Shown: positions 1-8,809 of the stretch, piece by piece | Numbering within the stretch: the first letter of the stretch is position 1 | How the letters are laid out: each line of letters opens with the position of its first letter | Origin: RGZA01 sp041917755 | Lineage (GTDB): Bacteria; Pseudomonadota; Alphaproteobacteria; UBA9219; RGZA01 | Direction: 5' to 3' | Assembly: GCA_041917755.1 (NCBI GenBank) | Contig: JAYRWY010000005.1 | Location: forward strand, 1-64,000 | DNA length: 64,000 nt | Notes under the pieces: generated by a model | What the model was told of the DNA's origin: nothing | The model's database searches: none | What the model saw: only the letters and a program-made list of their open reading frames with translations | Made by a program: the position numbers and the translations under genes

Positions 1-195
1 AACGTTGGTCAAATCGCTTGCACGATTTAAGAAGCCGACGCTGGCAAAATATGCGGTTGCGCCGTCAAGTGCGGATGCAACTTTCTTACCAGTGGATAGA
101 CGGTTTTGGGTGGTGTTCAGAAGGCTTGCAGTTTGTTGCAAAGACAATAAATTCGCCCGCGCACCTGCGGTGAGCGATACTTGTGATAATGGCAT
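1..195 (-). CDS. Flagellin, N-terminal part (runs off the window)
   Basis: Reading leftwards from the ATG at 195 gives 65 codons without a stop, and the frame continues past base 1. The peptide begins MALSQVSLTAGARANLLSLQ and contains LLNTTQNRLSTGKKV, the pattern of the flagellin D0/D1 N-terminal helix (the family signature is NxxxxxxSxxRLSTGxxI). The protein would be exported by the flagellar type III system and polymerise into the filament. An AAAGGA ribosome site sits just upstream of the ATG. Only the first quarter or less of the gene is present, so the central domain and the C-terminal half cannot be judged. Confidence 0.85.
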   Translation of the reverse strand, partial: MPLSQVSLTAGARANLLSLQQTASLLNTTQNRLSTGKKVASALDGATAYFASVGFLNRASDLTNV

Positions 196-546
196 AGAAC
201 GAAATCCTTTCGAAATAACGAGATACGACTCCTTCGTACCCCCGACTAATTGAGCCAACTATGCCGTTTTCAATATAAAACCTGCATACCAGCTTATGCT
301 TTACAAAATAAATGTCGCATAAGGGCAAAGTTAAAAACCTCCTAAGAGGCCAGCACACCATCTAGCCATATCCAATTTTGTTGCGTAAACGTTTCAAAAC
401 TTTACACTTATTTTATATGTGTGGCGCGGCACCCAACACCACTGGGGGGCACACCCGACTTTCCTGCTATTACCGCACCACAGGATAACAGGCAGACTAT
501 AAGACGCAGAACATGATATGACGTTTGGCAAAGGAAATTATTCGCC
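196..546. other. Intergenic region between divergent flagellin and kdpD-like genes
   Basis: This 351-base stretch must hold the promoters of the two divergent genes. I see the flagellin ribosome site near 200-207, an AAGGA ribosome site for the kdpD-like gene near 532, and a short inverted repeat (CTTATGC 293-299 / GCATAAG 317-323) in what would be the flagellin leader. I found no convincing sigma-28 or sigma-54 promoter by eye and no small gene. Confidence 0.5.
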
Positions 547-2568
547 ATGAATACCCGCCGTAAAATTATCCTTGCGTGCATTACCTCGCTCAAAGGTGCG
601 CAAAAAGTTCTCCGCACTGCGCGGCGTCGTGCCGAAAATGCCGACATCACTTGGCAGGTTCTGTTCATCCAGAATGATTCAGAATCCCGCCGTGATAAAA
701 CACTGGTTGAATGGCAAGATCTGGAAAACGATGCAAAAAATATGGGCGCCACTGTCACGCGTCGGCATGTTGTCTCCGAAACACCGGATGATATTCGCAA
801 AGCGCTCTTGCAGTACCATAACGCTACCCAAGCCATTGAAGAAATTGTTGTAGGGCAATGGCGCGCATGGCCATGGGATAACTTCAATCATACGCTATTA
901 AAGCTGGTGCGTAGCACCTTTCCATCATCAATATCCATCATCACTGTCGCCGTTGACCAGGTGTTCTACCACCCCAATACGTGGCGGCATTTTTTTTCAG
1001 CCCACGCCACAACATTCCAGCATGTTCTGCTTGCACTTGCGGCTGTTGCAGGCGCAACACTGGCGATCGAGCTGATTGACATACTCATCCCCGGCGCGAT
1101 TGGTTCACATAACAGAAACAAGCCCGTTGTATACTTATTGGCCTGCGCATTAATCGCTGGCCGCGTCGGGTTATGGCCCGGCATTGTTGCCGCTATTGCA
1201 AGTTTCGCAGCGATCAACTGGCTTAATCAGGATGATATATTCCATCAATCAACCCAGCTGGGCGACCAGGTATATATTCTCAATCTAACCTTATTTTTAT
1301 TATCCGCAGTGGTCATTACCATTTTCGTTGGACAGTCGCGCAGACAAGGTGATTTGGCGCGGGCGCAGATCAAACGGTTACAATCTGTACTGGATATGTA
1401 TCAGGTAATTGATGCCGGCGATACCGCGAACAAAGTGAGTGAAAAACTCCAACATAAAATGCAGCACATTCTCGATTTGCCCACCTATATCTATTTATCC
1501 GGCCCTACCGGCACACTGGCCTATCAAGGATTGAATGAACCAGCGCTCACCCCCGCCGAACAACAGGCGCGCAATGCCTGCTGGGATCAAGCCCGTGCCA
1601 CCGGCTATGGAACTGACTATAAAAATCATCTGCTATGGCATTTTGAACCGCTGGTGACCGCAACTCACAGCCTCGGCGTTTTGATGGTTGATTTCAATTC
1701 AATCAATGAAAGCAGCGCTGCGCATCATGATCCGGATCTCACCCGTCTGCTGGCATCTTTGGCAGATCAAATCGGCCATCTCATCGAAAAGGCCGACTTG
1801 CAACATCGCTCCATCATTCAACACAACCTGCTGGAAAAAGAAACCTTGCGTAGCATGCTGCTATCCAGCATTTCGCACGATTTAAAAACACCACTCGTTT
1901 CAATGATGGGTTATCTCAGGCTTTATAAAAGCCGCGGTACTACACTTTCATTATCCGAACAAAGTGAATTAATCGACACCGCACTTCAAGAAGCCGAACG
2001 CCTCAAACAATTCATCACCAACGTGCTGGATCTATCCAAGCTGGAAAGCGGTGGCATGAAGCTCAAGAACGAATGGCACGACAGCGAAGGCTTAATAAAA
2101 AGCGTCATCAGCATGATCCAGCGCGCGACACCGCATCATAAAATCAAGGCCGTCCCGCCGCCACTTACCCCCTATATCGACATTTTTGTCGACCAGATTT
2201 TGTTCTGGCAGGCCTTGCAAAACATCATCGAAAATGCCTGCCATCACACCGCGCAAGGAACCCCCATTGATGTCAGCTGGTGTGTTGATAATGAAATGTT
2301 CCAGTGCATCGTTCGTGATTACGGCGCAGGCATCCCCGAAGGTATGAACGAAAAGATTTTTGATAAATATACCCGCATTGAAAAACAGGATTATCAACGC
2401 GCCCGCACCGGTCTTGGATTGGCCATTTCACGCGCCATCATCACCGCCCATTTTGGAAAAATTCGTGCCAGTAATCATCCGGATGGCGGCGCCGTGTTCA
2501 CAATATCCCTGCCGCAATGGCGCATCATGCCACAAACCGAGCATGCCGAGACCGAGGCCGCACTATGA
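547..2568 (+). CDS. kdpD: KdpD-like sensor histidine kinase lacking the N-terminal KdpD domain
   Basis: 673-residue membrane kinase. Residues 1-135 look like the universal-stress-protein-like part of KdpD. About 155-265 hold several hydrophobic segments of the KdpD (DUF4118) membrane domain, 280-420 is a GAF-like region, and the kinase core follows: H-box SISHDLKTPL with His444, N-box NIIENACHH from about 559, then DYGAGIPEG and RTGLGLAIS. Classical KdpD is near 900 residues and starts with a 200-residue KdpD domain with Walker motifs; that part is absent here, and the AAGGA site before 547 suggests this is the real start. KdpD senses K+ limitation or osmotic stress and phosphorylates KdpE. 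The likely partner is the convergent regulator ending at 2563. No kdpFABC genes are in view, so the regulated target is unknown. Confidence 0.8.
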   Translation: MNTRRKIILACITSLKGAQKVLRTARRRAENADITWQVLFIQNDSESRRDKTLVEWQDLENDAKNMGATVTRRHVVSETPDDIRKALLQYHNATQAIEEIVVGQWRAWPWDNFNHTLLKLVRSTFPSSISIITVAVDQVFYHPNTWRHFFSAHATTFQHVLLALAAVAGATLAIELIDILIPGAIGSHNRNKPVVYLLACALIAGRVGLWPGIVAAIASFAAINWLNQDDIFHQSTQLGDQVYILNLTLFLLSAVVITIFVGQSRRQGDLARAQIKRLQSVLDMYQVIDAGDTANKVSEKLQHKMQHILDLPTYIYLSGPTGTLAYQGLNEPALTPAEQQARNACWDQARATGYGTDYKNHLLWHFEPLVTATHSLGVLMVDFNSINESSAAHHDPDLTRLLASLADQIGHLIEKADLQHRSIIQHNLLEKETLRSMLLSSISHDLKTPLVSMMGYLRLYKSRGTTLSLSEQSELIDTALQEAERLKQFITNVLDLSKLESGGMKLKNEWHDSEGLIKSVISMIQRATPHHKIKAVPPPLTPYIDIFVDQILFWQALQNIIENACHHTAQGTPIDVSWCVDNEMFQCIVRDYGAGIPEGMNEKIFDKYTRIEKQDYQRARTGLGLAISRAIITAHFGKIRASNHPDGGAVFTISLPQWRIMPQTEHAETEAAL

Positions 2569-3258
2569 CAACACTTCCATCCGGTAGCCAATCCCGGGTT
2601 CAGTTGTAATCAATGGCGTTTCGCTATCTTCCGCCTCGATTTTTTCACGGATCTGCTTCAGATATACCCGCAAATACTGCACATCCTCAACATGGGCTGC
2701 GCCCCACACATCTTTGAGTATTTGCCGGTGGGTCAGCATTTTACCTTTCTGGATAATAAAATAGCGCAGCAATTCATATTCCTTTGGCGTCAACGACAAA
2801 CGCTTGCCATGTAACGTCACTTCATGGCGCACCAGATTGATGGCAATTGGTCCATTGCTGATTTCCGGCTCGCCATGTTCGGATGAAACGGCTTTGCGCA
2901 AATTGGCCTTCACCCGCGAAATCAGTACGTCTGGATTAAACGGCTTGGTAATGTAGTCATTCGCGCCTAAATCCAGCGCAGCAATAATTTCTGAATCATC
3001 GTTGCGGACTGAACAAATAATGATGGGAACTTCCGACCATTCCCGCACATCTTTTAATACAGCCTTGCCGTCCATATCGCTCAGCCCCAGATCCAAAATC
3101 ATCAGATCAGGTTTGGCGGTTGCTAAGGTACGCATCCCTTCTGTACCCGTTGAACATAATATGGTCTTGAAATCTTTACTGTTCAAACTCAGTTCCAGAA
3201 GCCGCTGGATCGGACGCTCATCGTCCACGACTAGAATGGTGTTTTTTACAGCTGACAT
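2563..3258 (-). CDS. kdpE: KdpE-like OmpR-family response regulator
   Basis: 231 residues. The receiver domain (1-120) has acidic pair D12-D13, phospho-acceptor D56 in LMILDLGLSDMDG and a conserved Lys in YITKPF. The C-terminal winged helix (about 135-229) contains LTPKEYELLRYF and VQYLRVYLKQIREKIE, a KdpE-type recognition region. It would bind DNA when phosphorylated by the kinase encoded at 547-2568. Unusually, the two genes are convergent and overlap by 6 bases instead of forming a co-directional operon, so their expression is not simply coupled. Confidence 0.85.
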   Translation of the reverse strand: MSAVKNTILVVDDERPIQRLLELSLNSKDFKTILCSTGTEGMRTLATAKPDLMILDLGLSDMDGKAVLKDVREWSEVPIIICSVRNDDSEIIAALDLGANDYITKPFNPDVLISRVKANLRKAVSSEHGEPEISNGPIAINLVRHEVTLHGKRLSLTPKEYELLRYFIIQKGKMLTHRQILKDVWGAAHVEDVQYLRVYLKQIREKIEAEDSETPLITTEPGIGYRMEVLS

Positions 3259-3423
3259 TACGCCTCTTACCTAAAATTCTTTGATTGCTCATCTCAGTAT
3301 ATCAACCATTAGGCTCTGAATCGCAAGGTTAAAGGGTTTTGTGCGCTGCCAAAGCAACCCCCCTGCGGTTTATCACTAACCTGTTAGGCTGATGCTTCGA
3401 CCTCACTTACAAAGGAGCCGTCC

Positions 3424-4122
3424 ATGAGCCTTCCTCAAAAACTATCCGCCGAAGTATTTGGAACATTCTGGTTAGTCTTCACCGGTTGCGGCTCTGCCGT
3501 CCTGGCGGCCGCATTTCCATCCGTGGGCATCGGCCTTACCGGTGTGTCCCTCGCATTTGGTCTATCTGTACTCACCATGGCTTATGCGATTAGCGGCATT
3601 TCGGGTTGTCATCTTAATCCTGCAGTCACCATCGGCCTTGCCACAGCGGGGCGTTTTCCACGCGCGGAGGTTGTGCCCTACATTGCTGCGCAATGTATTG
3701 GCGCATTACTGGGCGCATATATCCTCAGCATCATTGCTTCGGGCAAAGAAGGCTTTGATCTCGTCGCCTCCGGCTTTGCCGCCAATGGGTTTGGGGAACA
3801 TTCACCGGGTCACTATTCCATGATTGCAGCTGCGCTGTGTGAAATTGTCATGACGTTTATGTTTGTATTCGTCATTCTTGGCGCAACCGACAAACACGCG
3901 CCATCAGGCTTTGCACCCATTGCCATCGGGCTTTGCCTTACCCTCATTCATTTGGTGAGCATCCCCGTGACCAATACATCGGTCAACCCTGCACGTTCAC
4001 TGGGCCCTGCATTATTTGTAGGCGGCTGGGCAGTAGAACAGCTCTGGCTGTTCTGGGCCGCGCCCATTGTCGGCGCCATCCTGGCAGGCAGCATCTACCC
4101 GCGCCTGTCATCTAATAAATAA
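3424..4122 (+). CDS. aqpZ: Aquaporin Z-type water channel
   Basis: 232 residues, six predicted membrane helices and the two re-entrant NPA boxes of the MIP family: HLNPAVT (N65-P66-A67) and TSVNPARSLG (N188-P189-A190, with the filter Arg191). Sequence around both boxes (ISGCHLNPAVT, VTNTSVNPARS) matches AqpZ-type water channels better than GlpF-type glycerol facilitators, which carry an Asp after the second NPAR. It lies in the inner membrane and conducts water. A strong AAAGGAG ribosome site precedes the ATG. The gene stands alone and is followed by a hairpin terminator shared with the convergent autotransporter gene. Confidence 0.93.
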   Translation: MSLPQKLSAEVFGTFWLVFTGCGSAVLAAAFPSVGIGLTGVSLAFGLSVLTMAYAISGISGCHLNPAVTIGLATAGRFPRAEVVPYIAAQCIGALLGAYILSIIASGKEGFDLVASGFAANGFGEHSPGHYSMIAAALCEIVMTFMFVFVILGATDKHAPSGFAPIAIGLCLTLIHLVSIPVTNTSVNPARSLGPALFVGGWAVEQLWLFWAAPIVGAILAGSIYPRLSSNK

Positions 4123-4141
4123 TCTACCTTAACCAACACAG

Positions 4142-4172
4142 AAAAAGCGGGGCAGCACAGCTCCGCTTTTTT
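4142..4172. terminator. Bidirectional intrinsic terminator
   Basis: A GC-rich stem (AGCGGGGC / GCTCCGCT, loop AGCACA) is bordered by an A-run on the left and a T-run on the right, between the convergent aquaporin and autotransporter stop codons. It can end transcripts from both sides. Confidence 0.8.
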
Positions 4173-4181
4173 TATAAAATC

Positions 4182-6860
4182 TTAGAAACTGAACCGCAGG
4201 CCCGCAACAAAGGTCTGGTCAAAGCGGTTGCCAATCGGCGTCGTCATGTCATATGAGCCAAAGGCACTGAATGTCTCGTTCAACTTCAAATCAAACCCAA
4301 CGCCCACAGCAAGCGCATGGCGCGCGGCAGACACGCCTTGCAAACTTGCCGCCGTACCAATAATCGTCGCCTGCGTGTTGTTGGATGCGTTAAATACATC
4401 ATAGCTATATTTCACACGTGCATTGGGCGTGAACGCATACTCGCCAATTTTTCTGGTGGGGGCGGTAAAATTCAATCCTGTATAAAGGCGAAGCAAATTA
4501 TTCGCACGCGCTGCAACGCTGATGTTTGAAATGCCCGCATTGGTCTCGCTGAACGCATCTTCATAAACATATGCATAATTGGCACCCACACGCGGGGTGA
4601 TACCAAACCCGTTCAGCTTCAATCGTTTGGATACCTGCATCCCTGCTGAAATTTCATGGGCCACATGGTTGCTGTTTGCGGTCAGTGCTGGCGTGATGGT
4701 ACGCGCATTCTCAATATCATGATGTGCATACCCCATTTGCCCATCCAACGTAATGTCATTCCACCCTTTGCTGCCGTATAATGCAAAACGAACCGTATTG
4801 GCTTCGCCATTACTACGTGTCGCCGTATATCCTGTTATGCCCGTGTGTTCATATCCGCCAGCCGCGCCGATGCGTAGATCTTTCTCTACTTCTCTGTCCA
4901 TGCCGAACATGAACCCGCCGGTTTGCGTTTCATATCCTGCGGCAGCGCTGTTGCTGGATACTGACCCCAGATTGCCCATGGCCTTGAACCAGCCGCCATT
5001 GCGTTTCATCACCGCTGGCAACGCCTTGGCCAGCGCATTGATGCCTTGGGTATTTTCTGCGTGGGTCACCTGCGTATCGCGCAATGACACAAAGGTCAGA
5101 TTATCGGTATTGGATTCACTGCCAGAACCCGTATCGCCCAAATGATCAAACACCACATCGCTGGCATGGGTGCTTGAGTCAAACGAGGTACTGGTGGTGG
5201 TCGTCAAACTGCTGGGCGCGGGCAACTTGCTGGTATCCTCAACAATCAGATTTATTTTAACATCGGTTGGGCTATACACCAGATTACCAAAGGCAAAACC
5301 GGGCGGCGCATTGGTGGTCACCGTTGCAAATTCCCCTGTAATGCTTCCTGCTTTGATAACCGTATATTGTGGCAACATAGTCGTGGCGGGGAAATTTAGC
5401 ACCAACCGCCCGCCCAGCGTTGCATTGCCCGTCACGGTCAATGCAGGTGCGGCATCGGAAAGACCAACCACCAAGATAGATATCCCGGGCGAAGGCGCAA
5501 GCGGCGGTAGATAACGGGCGCCATTCAACGTGAGTGATTTTACTGTTTGATGATACCCGCCAAGGTCAAGCGTTGCATCGACATCCACAGTCATGTCCGA
5601 GTTCGGGCTAAATGCATTCTCAGACCCGCCGACCAACGTACCAGAAATATATCCGGTGGTCACATGAGTAGGGCCTGAATACGTGTTTGTTCCGCGAAGT
5701 GTGGACACATTTGACGTAGCATCCACTCCGGTTGTGCCGCCCAGCCCATTGATGGTACCACCAGATGCTCTCACGGCCAATGACCCCATATTGCCATGCG
5801 TGATGTTGATATTGCCATTCGTGATGATCCCACCGGTAGATACGTAAGCATCATAGAAATATTGTGTGGTGCCACCCAGCTCGATTATACCACCAGCCGA
5901 AGCGGATACACCGCTCACTCCCGTGGTGGGTGATGAGACTGCACGACTGAAGTCAAGAACACCGCTGCCTACATCAATTGAGAAAACATTCGAGCCAACC
6001 ATATATGTGGTTCCAGAGATGGCTTGCGCTGTGATTCTGACATTCTCGTATGTTACGTTTTCAATGGTGCCGCCAGTCGAAATAAGTTGCGATGCGCCGC
6101 TCTGGCCAGCCATCGAAACTGTCCCATTGCGAACAGTGCCGCCGTCCAGATTAATCTTATAAAGGTGTGTGGTATGACCATCGAAATCAAGTATCGCTCC
6201 TGCCTTGATCGTGGTGACTGAACTCCGACTAAACGCATCATCAGCTCCGAGCTTTAATATTCCTGAGTTAACAGTGGTGGTACCCGTATAGGTATTCGGG
6301 CCGCCCAAAGTCAATGTACCGGTTCCATTTTTGGCAAGGCCAATCGGTCCAATTGATCCTCCAAATCCGCTTTCAATAACACCATTAAATGTCGAAGAGG
6401 TATTGTTACTGCCAACGGTCAGTATCGGGATTGTACCGTTACCAAACATGACCTTACTGCTGATTTTGCCTGTCCCTGCGATCGCTTCTACTGCGGTGTC
6501 AAAGCCATTGATGTCAAGTAACGCACCACTGGCTACGCTATAGGTGGAGGCATTTGATAAAGCCGTGCTTGTTCCAGCCCTTAGTTCACCGCCATTTATA
6601 AAAGTATCACCCGAATATGTACTGGTTCCGGATAATATTAGCCTACCGATACCTGATTTAATGATTGTCAAGCCCACCCCCGTTATCGCGCCGCTTTGAG
6701 TGGCGCTATCGGTATTATCTACCTGTAAAGTTTCAGTGGTGGTAATCGGCGTGCTTCTGTTTTGCCCATTGGTATACACAATCGTCGCAAAGGCTGGCGT
6801 GGCCATAACGCTGGCAAGCAATGCGGCAGCGAGCAACGTGATTTGAAATGGCCTGCGCAT
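4182..6860 (-). CDS. Autotransporter (type V secretion) with passenger repeats and beta-barrel
   Basis: 892 residues from the ATG at 6860; an upstream in-frame ATG at 6896 would put 12 residues before the signal peptide. The first 26 residues (MRRPFQITLLAAALLASVMA...) form a Sec signal ending in AFA. The passenger has several copies of the autotransporter-associated repeat, such as SGIGRLILSGTSTYSGDTFI and NGTGTLTLGGPNTYTG, which fold into a beta-helix. The last ~270 residues form the outer-membrane barrel and end in FVAGLRFSF, with the terminal Phe recognised by the BAM complex. No protease or lipase motif is visible in the passenger, so adhesion or surface shielding is the likely role. It lies just downstream, in transcription direction, of the truncated tRNA-Lys 3' half. 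Confidence 0.88.
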   Translation of the reverse strand: MRRPFQITLLAAALLASVMATPAFATIVYTNGQNRSTPITTTETLQVDNTDSATQSGAITGVGLTIIKSGIGRLILSGTSTYSGDTFINGGELRAGTSTALSNASTYSVASGALLDINGFDTAVEAIAGTGKISSKVMFGNGTIPILTVGSNNTSSTFNGVIESGFGGSIGPIGLAKNGTGTLTLGGPNTYTGTTTVNSGILKLGADDAFSRSSVTTIKAGAILDFDGHTTHLYKINLDGGTVRNGTVSMAGQSGASQLISTGGTIENVTYENVRITAQAISGTTYMVGSNVFSIDVGSGVLDFSRAVSSPTTGVSGVSASAGGIIELGGTTQYFYDAYVSTGGIITNGNINITHGNMGSLAVRASGGTINGLGGTTGVDATSNVSTLRGTNTYSGPTHVTTGYISGTLVGGSENAFSPNSDMTVDVDATLDLGGYHQTVKSLTLNGARYLPPLAPSPGISILVVGLSDAAPALTVTGNATLGGRLVLNFPATTMLPQYTVIKAGSITGEFATVTTNAPPGFAFGNLVYSPTDVKINLIVEDTSKLPAPSSLTTTTSTSFDSSTHASDVVFDHLGDTGSGSESNTDNLTFVSLRDTQVTHAENTQGINALAKALPAVMKRNGGWFKAMGNLGSVSSNSAAAGYETQTGGFMFGMDREVEKDLRIGAAGGYEHTGITGYTATRSNGEANTVRFALYGSKGWNDITLDGQMGYAHHDIENARTITPALTANSNHVAHEISAGMQVSKRLKLNGFGITPRVGANYAYVYEDAFSETNAGISNISVAARANNLLRLYTGLNFTAPTRKIGEYAFTPNARVKYSYDVFNASNNTQATIIGTAASLQGVSAARHALAVGVGFDLKLNETFSAFGSYDMTTPIGNRFDQTFVAGLRFSF

Positions 6861-6972
6861 ATCATCTCGGGGAGGCAAGGGATTACAATGCCCCATATTG
6901 CAGCAAAACTGCCTTTATTCACAAGACGCAAACACGTGGCGCGGCTTTATTATATTAGTACTAAGGAAAGAA

Positions 6973-7017
6973 TGGTGGGCGATGTAGGATTCGAACCTAC
7001 GACCTATTGATTAAGAG
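6973..7017 (-). pseudogene. tRNA-Lys(CUU) 3' half, separated from its 5' half by the island
   Basis: Read on the minus strand this is anticodon loop CTCTTAA, stem strand TCAAT, variable loop, a perfect T arm (GTAGG / CCTAC with TTCGAAT), acceptor strand ATCGCCC, discriminator A and encoded CCA. It matches a tRNA from position 32 to 76. On its 5' side it continues into island DNA instead of the expected stem strand GTTGA. The missing 5' half, with exactly that stem strand, lies at 17415-17453 on the same strand. The half by itself cannot make a tRNA. Confidence 0.93.
7010..7017. repeat. Left attachment core (attL), 8-bp direct repeat ATTAAGAG
   Basis: ATTAAGAG here and at 17415-17422 are in the same orientation and bracket the island. 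On the minus strand they read CTCTTAAT, which is tRNA-Lys positions 32-39: the whole anticodon loop plus one stem base. This is where a tyrosine recombinase crossover in the anticodon loop would occur. Confidence 0.8.
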
Positions 7018-7028
7018 AAATCTCTTAA
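7011..7028. repeat. Inverted repeat at the left island junction
   Basis: TTAAGAGA-AA-TCTCTTAA: 8-bp arms with a 2-base centre, one arm being the tRNA anticodon-loop core and the other lying in the island. It has the form of a paired core-type recombinase binding site and implies that the element's own attP contains the second half-site. Confidence 0.7.
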
Positions 7029-7041
7029 CAGCCTTATGCCA

Positions 7042-7214
7042 CCTTATTTGACAGAATACTATTTCAAAAAAGGCCGTGCTGTAAGGAAGATATGGCACCC
7101 ACCCACTAACCATCCCCTATCACACCCTATGCAGCCTTAACGCTGACACTTATTTATTCCTTATTTGGAGGAGGAACATTCACTGAGGTAGCTTCAAATA
7201 AGGGTCAAATAAGG
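7042..7214. repeat. Cluster of CAAATAAGG boxes (candidate integrase arm-type sites, left)
   Basis: The 9-mer CCTTATTTG occurs at 7042-7050 and 7159-7167, and its reverse complement CAAATAAGG at 7195-7203 and 7206-7214. The last pair is a tandem repeat with an 11-base period. A fifth exact copy lies in front of the intron-bearing tRNA (12880-12888), and a near copy sits at the right end (17232-17240). Short repeated boxes flanking a core site are the usual arm-type binding sites of lambda- and P4-type integrases. Confidence 0.6.
7142..7162. repeat. Direct repeat near the left island end
   Basis: GCTGACACTTATTTATTCC followed by TT is 20/21 identical to 17226-17246 near the right end, same orientation. 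In a circular form both copies would lie within about 200 bases of the joined core, as integrase or excisionase arm sites do. Confidence 0.65.
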
Positions 7215-7246
7215 TCGCCATGACGCCGCCACTAATAAGCCATTCT

Positions 7247-8809
7247 TCAAATCATCCCAAAAATCTTTTTAAGATGTTCCAAATAACGCTCGGTATATTT
7301 CTGCATATCAAAATGATGCTCATGAACAAAAGTCACTCGTTTTGTTTTCATCACCTCAAATACACGGTTATCTTCGGTGTCTTTGTATGGTGCGGCTATT
7401 TTATCTTCATAATATAATTGATATATTAGCAGCCAATACTGGTCCAAATCATAATTGTCTTTTGCCATAAGCAAATCTGAAACTAATGGTGGCAACATAT
7501 CGTACTTTTTGCCGTGCAAATAAGCCAACAACAGCGTTATGCAATCTTTTGATTTGTATACCTCTTCTATAACATCCTTACGTATGGGCTCCTTGATTTT
7601 CAAATAATAATATAGCACCCAAGAAATAGCATCCGGCCTGTCTTTAGAAACGTTTTCTAGCAATAGCTTTTCAAGCTTTTTTGGATACTCATCTTGAAAC
7701 TCTACACATTTGTTCATCCACCGGTTAATTAAAGATATCAATGATGGATAATGAAATGACAGATCGAATAAATACCCATCAAATAGTTTGTGAGCTTCCT
7801 CGCCTGTAACGCGAGATAGCAATGTGGTAAGCGCAAATTTGAGAGTGCTCCCATCTGGAGTTTTTGAGTTTATGTCGATTGCTTTCTCCATAAAGTTGAT
7901 AAGCTTGTATGCATCAATCTCTTTAGATTCTGGAATATATGATCTTAACTCTGTTAGCCATCCGTCGGATATTGGCTCGGGCAGCTCATGAATATGGGTT
8001 TTTTTGATATTAAGCTTGAGACTATATAACTCTAGAAGAGCCGATAAGTCAGAAACAAACCTTTCTGCCTGTTCTAAAGTTTCGCAATAACAGCGATAAT
8101 CATCAATATATCTGTAAAAATTGTACCCTTTTGATAGTAGGCTAGAGTCAATTTTCCCTAAAATAATTTCAGAGACGATATTTGAAGTGGCGGGGCCTAT
8201 TGCCACGCCAGCAGTCTCATTCCTTTTGCAGAATCTAACTCTTTTATCAAGTTCATTGAACCATTTCGTTCTATCATGGCGTTCCTTCTTTGCAACTTCA
8301 TGGCCAACACTAGCCCATGGAATAGAATGTGTGTAAATGCTTGGAAAGAAGTTGGCTATATCGGTATGAACAACGTAGCGCTTGCCGTGTCTAGCTCGCA
8401 GAATATGTCTAGTAGAATCCGTAACCTCGCCATACTTCATTAAGATGACTCTTGGATCTTTTTCATGTTTTCTCGGTTTTATTGCCGAGCTTCTGCTATC
8501 AGTTAGCTGCGCTATATGGTCATCCCATGCCCCATGAATAAAACAGCACAAATCTGCATATGGCTTGGGATGTGGTATATTAGAAAGTCTTGGTATGTTT
8601 GGGTGTCGGGTTAATTTGTATGAAACATGATCAAATGCTTCGTTCTTTCTTGCTTGTGATATTGATAAACTGGCTATCTCTCTCGCTATAGCAGTGGAGA
8701 ACTTCGTTGAATTTACTATCGGAGGCAACTCATGCCGCCTCTCTGATTGGAGAGGAAAATAATTATATTGCAGGAGTGCCTTTAAAAGCTGCTCTTTATC
8801 GGGAAGCAT
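7247..8809 (-). CDS. Reverse transcriptase of the abortive-infection / defence type
   Basis: 520 residues from the ATG at 8809, which has AGGA just upstream; an in-frame ATG at 8821 is the alternative. Palm motifs are intact: motif A YVVHTDIANFFPSIY (Asp150), motif B GVAIGPATSN (about 201), and the catalytic YIDD at 234-237, followed by an LKLNIKKTH motif. The C-terminal ~250 residues are helical and resemble no maturase or endonuclease domain. That layout (RT core plus long helical extension, no maturase X domain, no En) fits the Abi-like or unknown-group RTs found in defence islands more than group II intron RTs. I see no retron msr/msd-like structure beside it. It overlaps the Vsr gene by 14 bases, so the two are translated together as the last genes of the restriction-modification train. 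I cannot place it in a numbered DRT class. Confidence 0.8.
   Translation of the reverse strand: MLPDKEQLLKALLQYNYFPLQSERRHELPPIVNSTKFSTAIAREIASLSISQARKNEAFDHVSYKLTRHPNIPRLSNIPHPKPYADLCCFIHGAWDDHIAQLTDSRSSAIKPRKHEKDPRVILMKYGEVTDSTRHILRARHGKRYVVHTDIANFFPSIYTHSIPWASVGHEVAKKERHDRTKWFNELDKRVRFCKRNETAGVAIGPATSNIVSEIILGKIDSSLLSKGYNFYRYIDDYRCYCETLEQAERFVSDLSALLELYSLKLNIKKTHIHELPEPISDGWLTELRSYIPESKEIDAYKLINFMEKAIDINSKTPDGSTLKFALTTLLSRVTGEEAHKLFDGYLFDLSFHYPSLISLINRWMNKCVEFQDEYPKKLEKLLLENVSKDRPDAISWVLYYYLKIKEPIRKDVIEEVYKSKDCITLLLAYLHGKKYDMLPPLVSDLLMAKDNYDLDQYWLLIYQLYYEDKIAAPYKDTEDNRVFEVMKTKRVTFVHEHHFDMQKYTERYLEHLKKIFGMI

Noticed and set aside
7247..8809. Reverse transcriptase as part of a group II intron or a retron
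   Set aside because: No maturase or endonuclease domain, no group II domain V-like structure around the gene, and no recognisable msr/msd with inverted repeats beside it.
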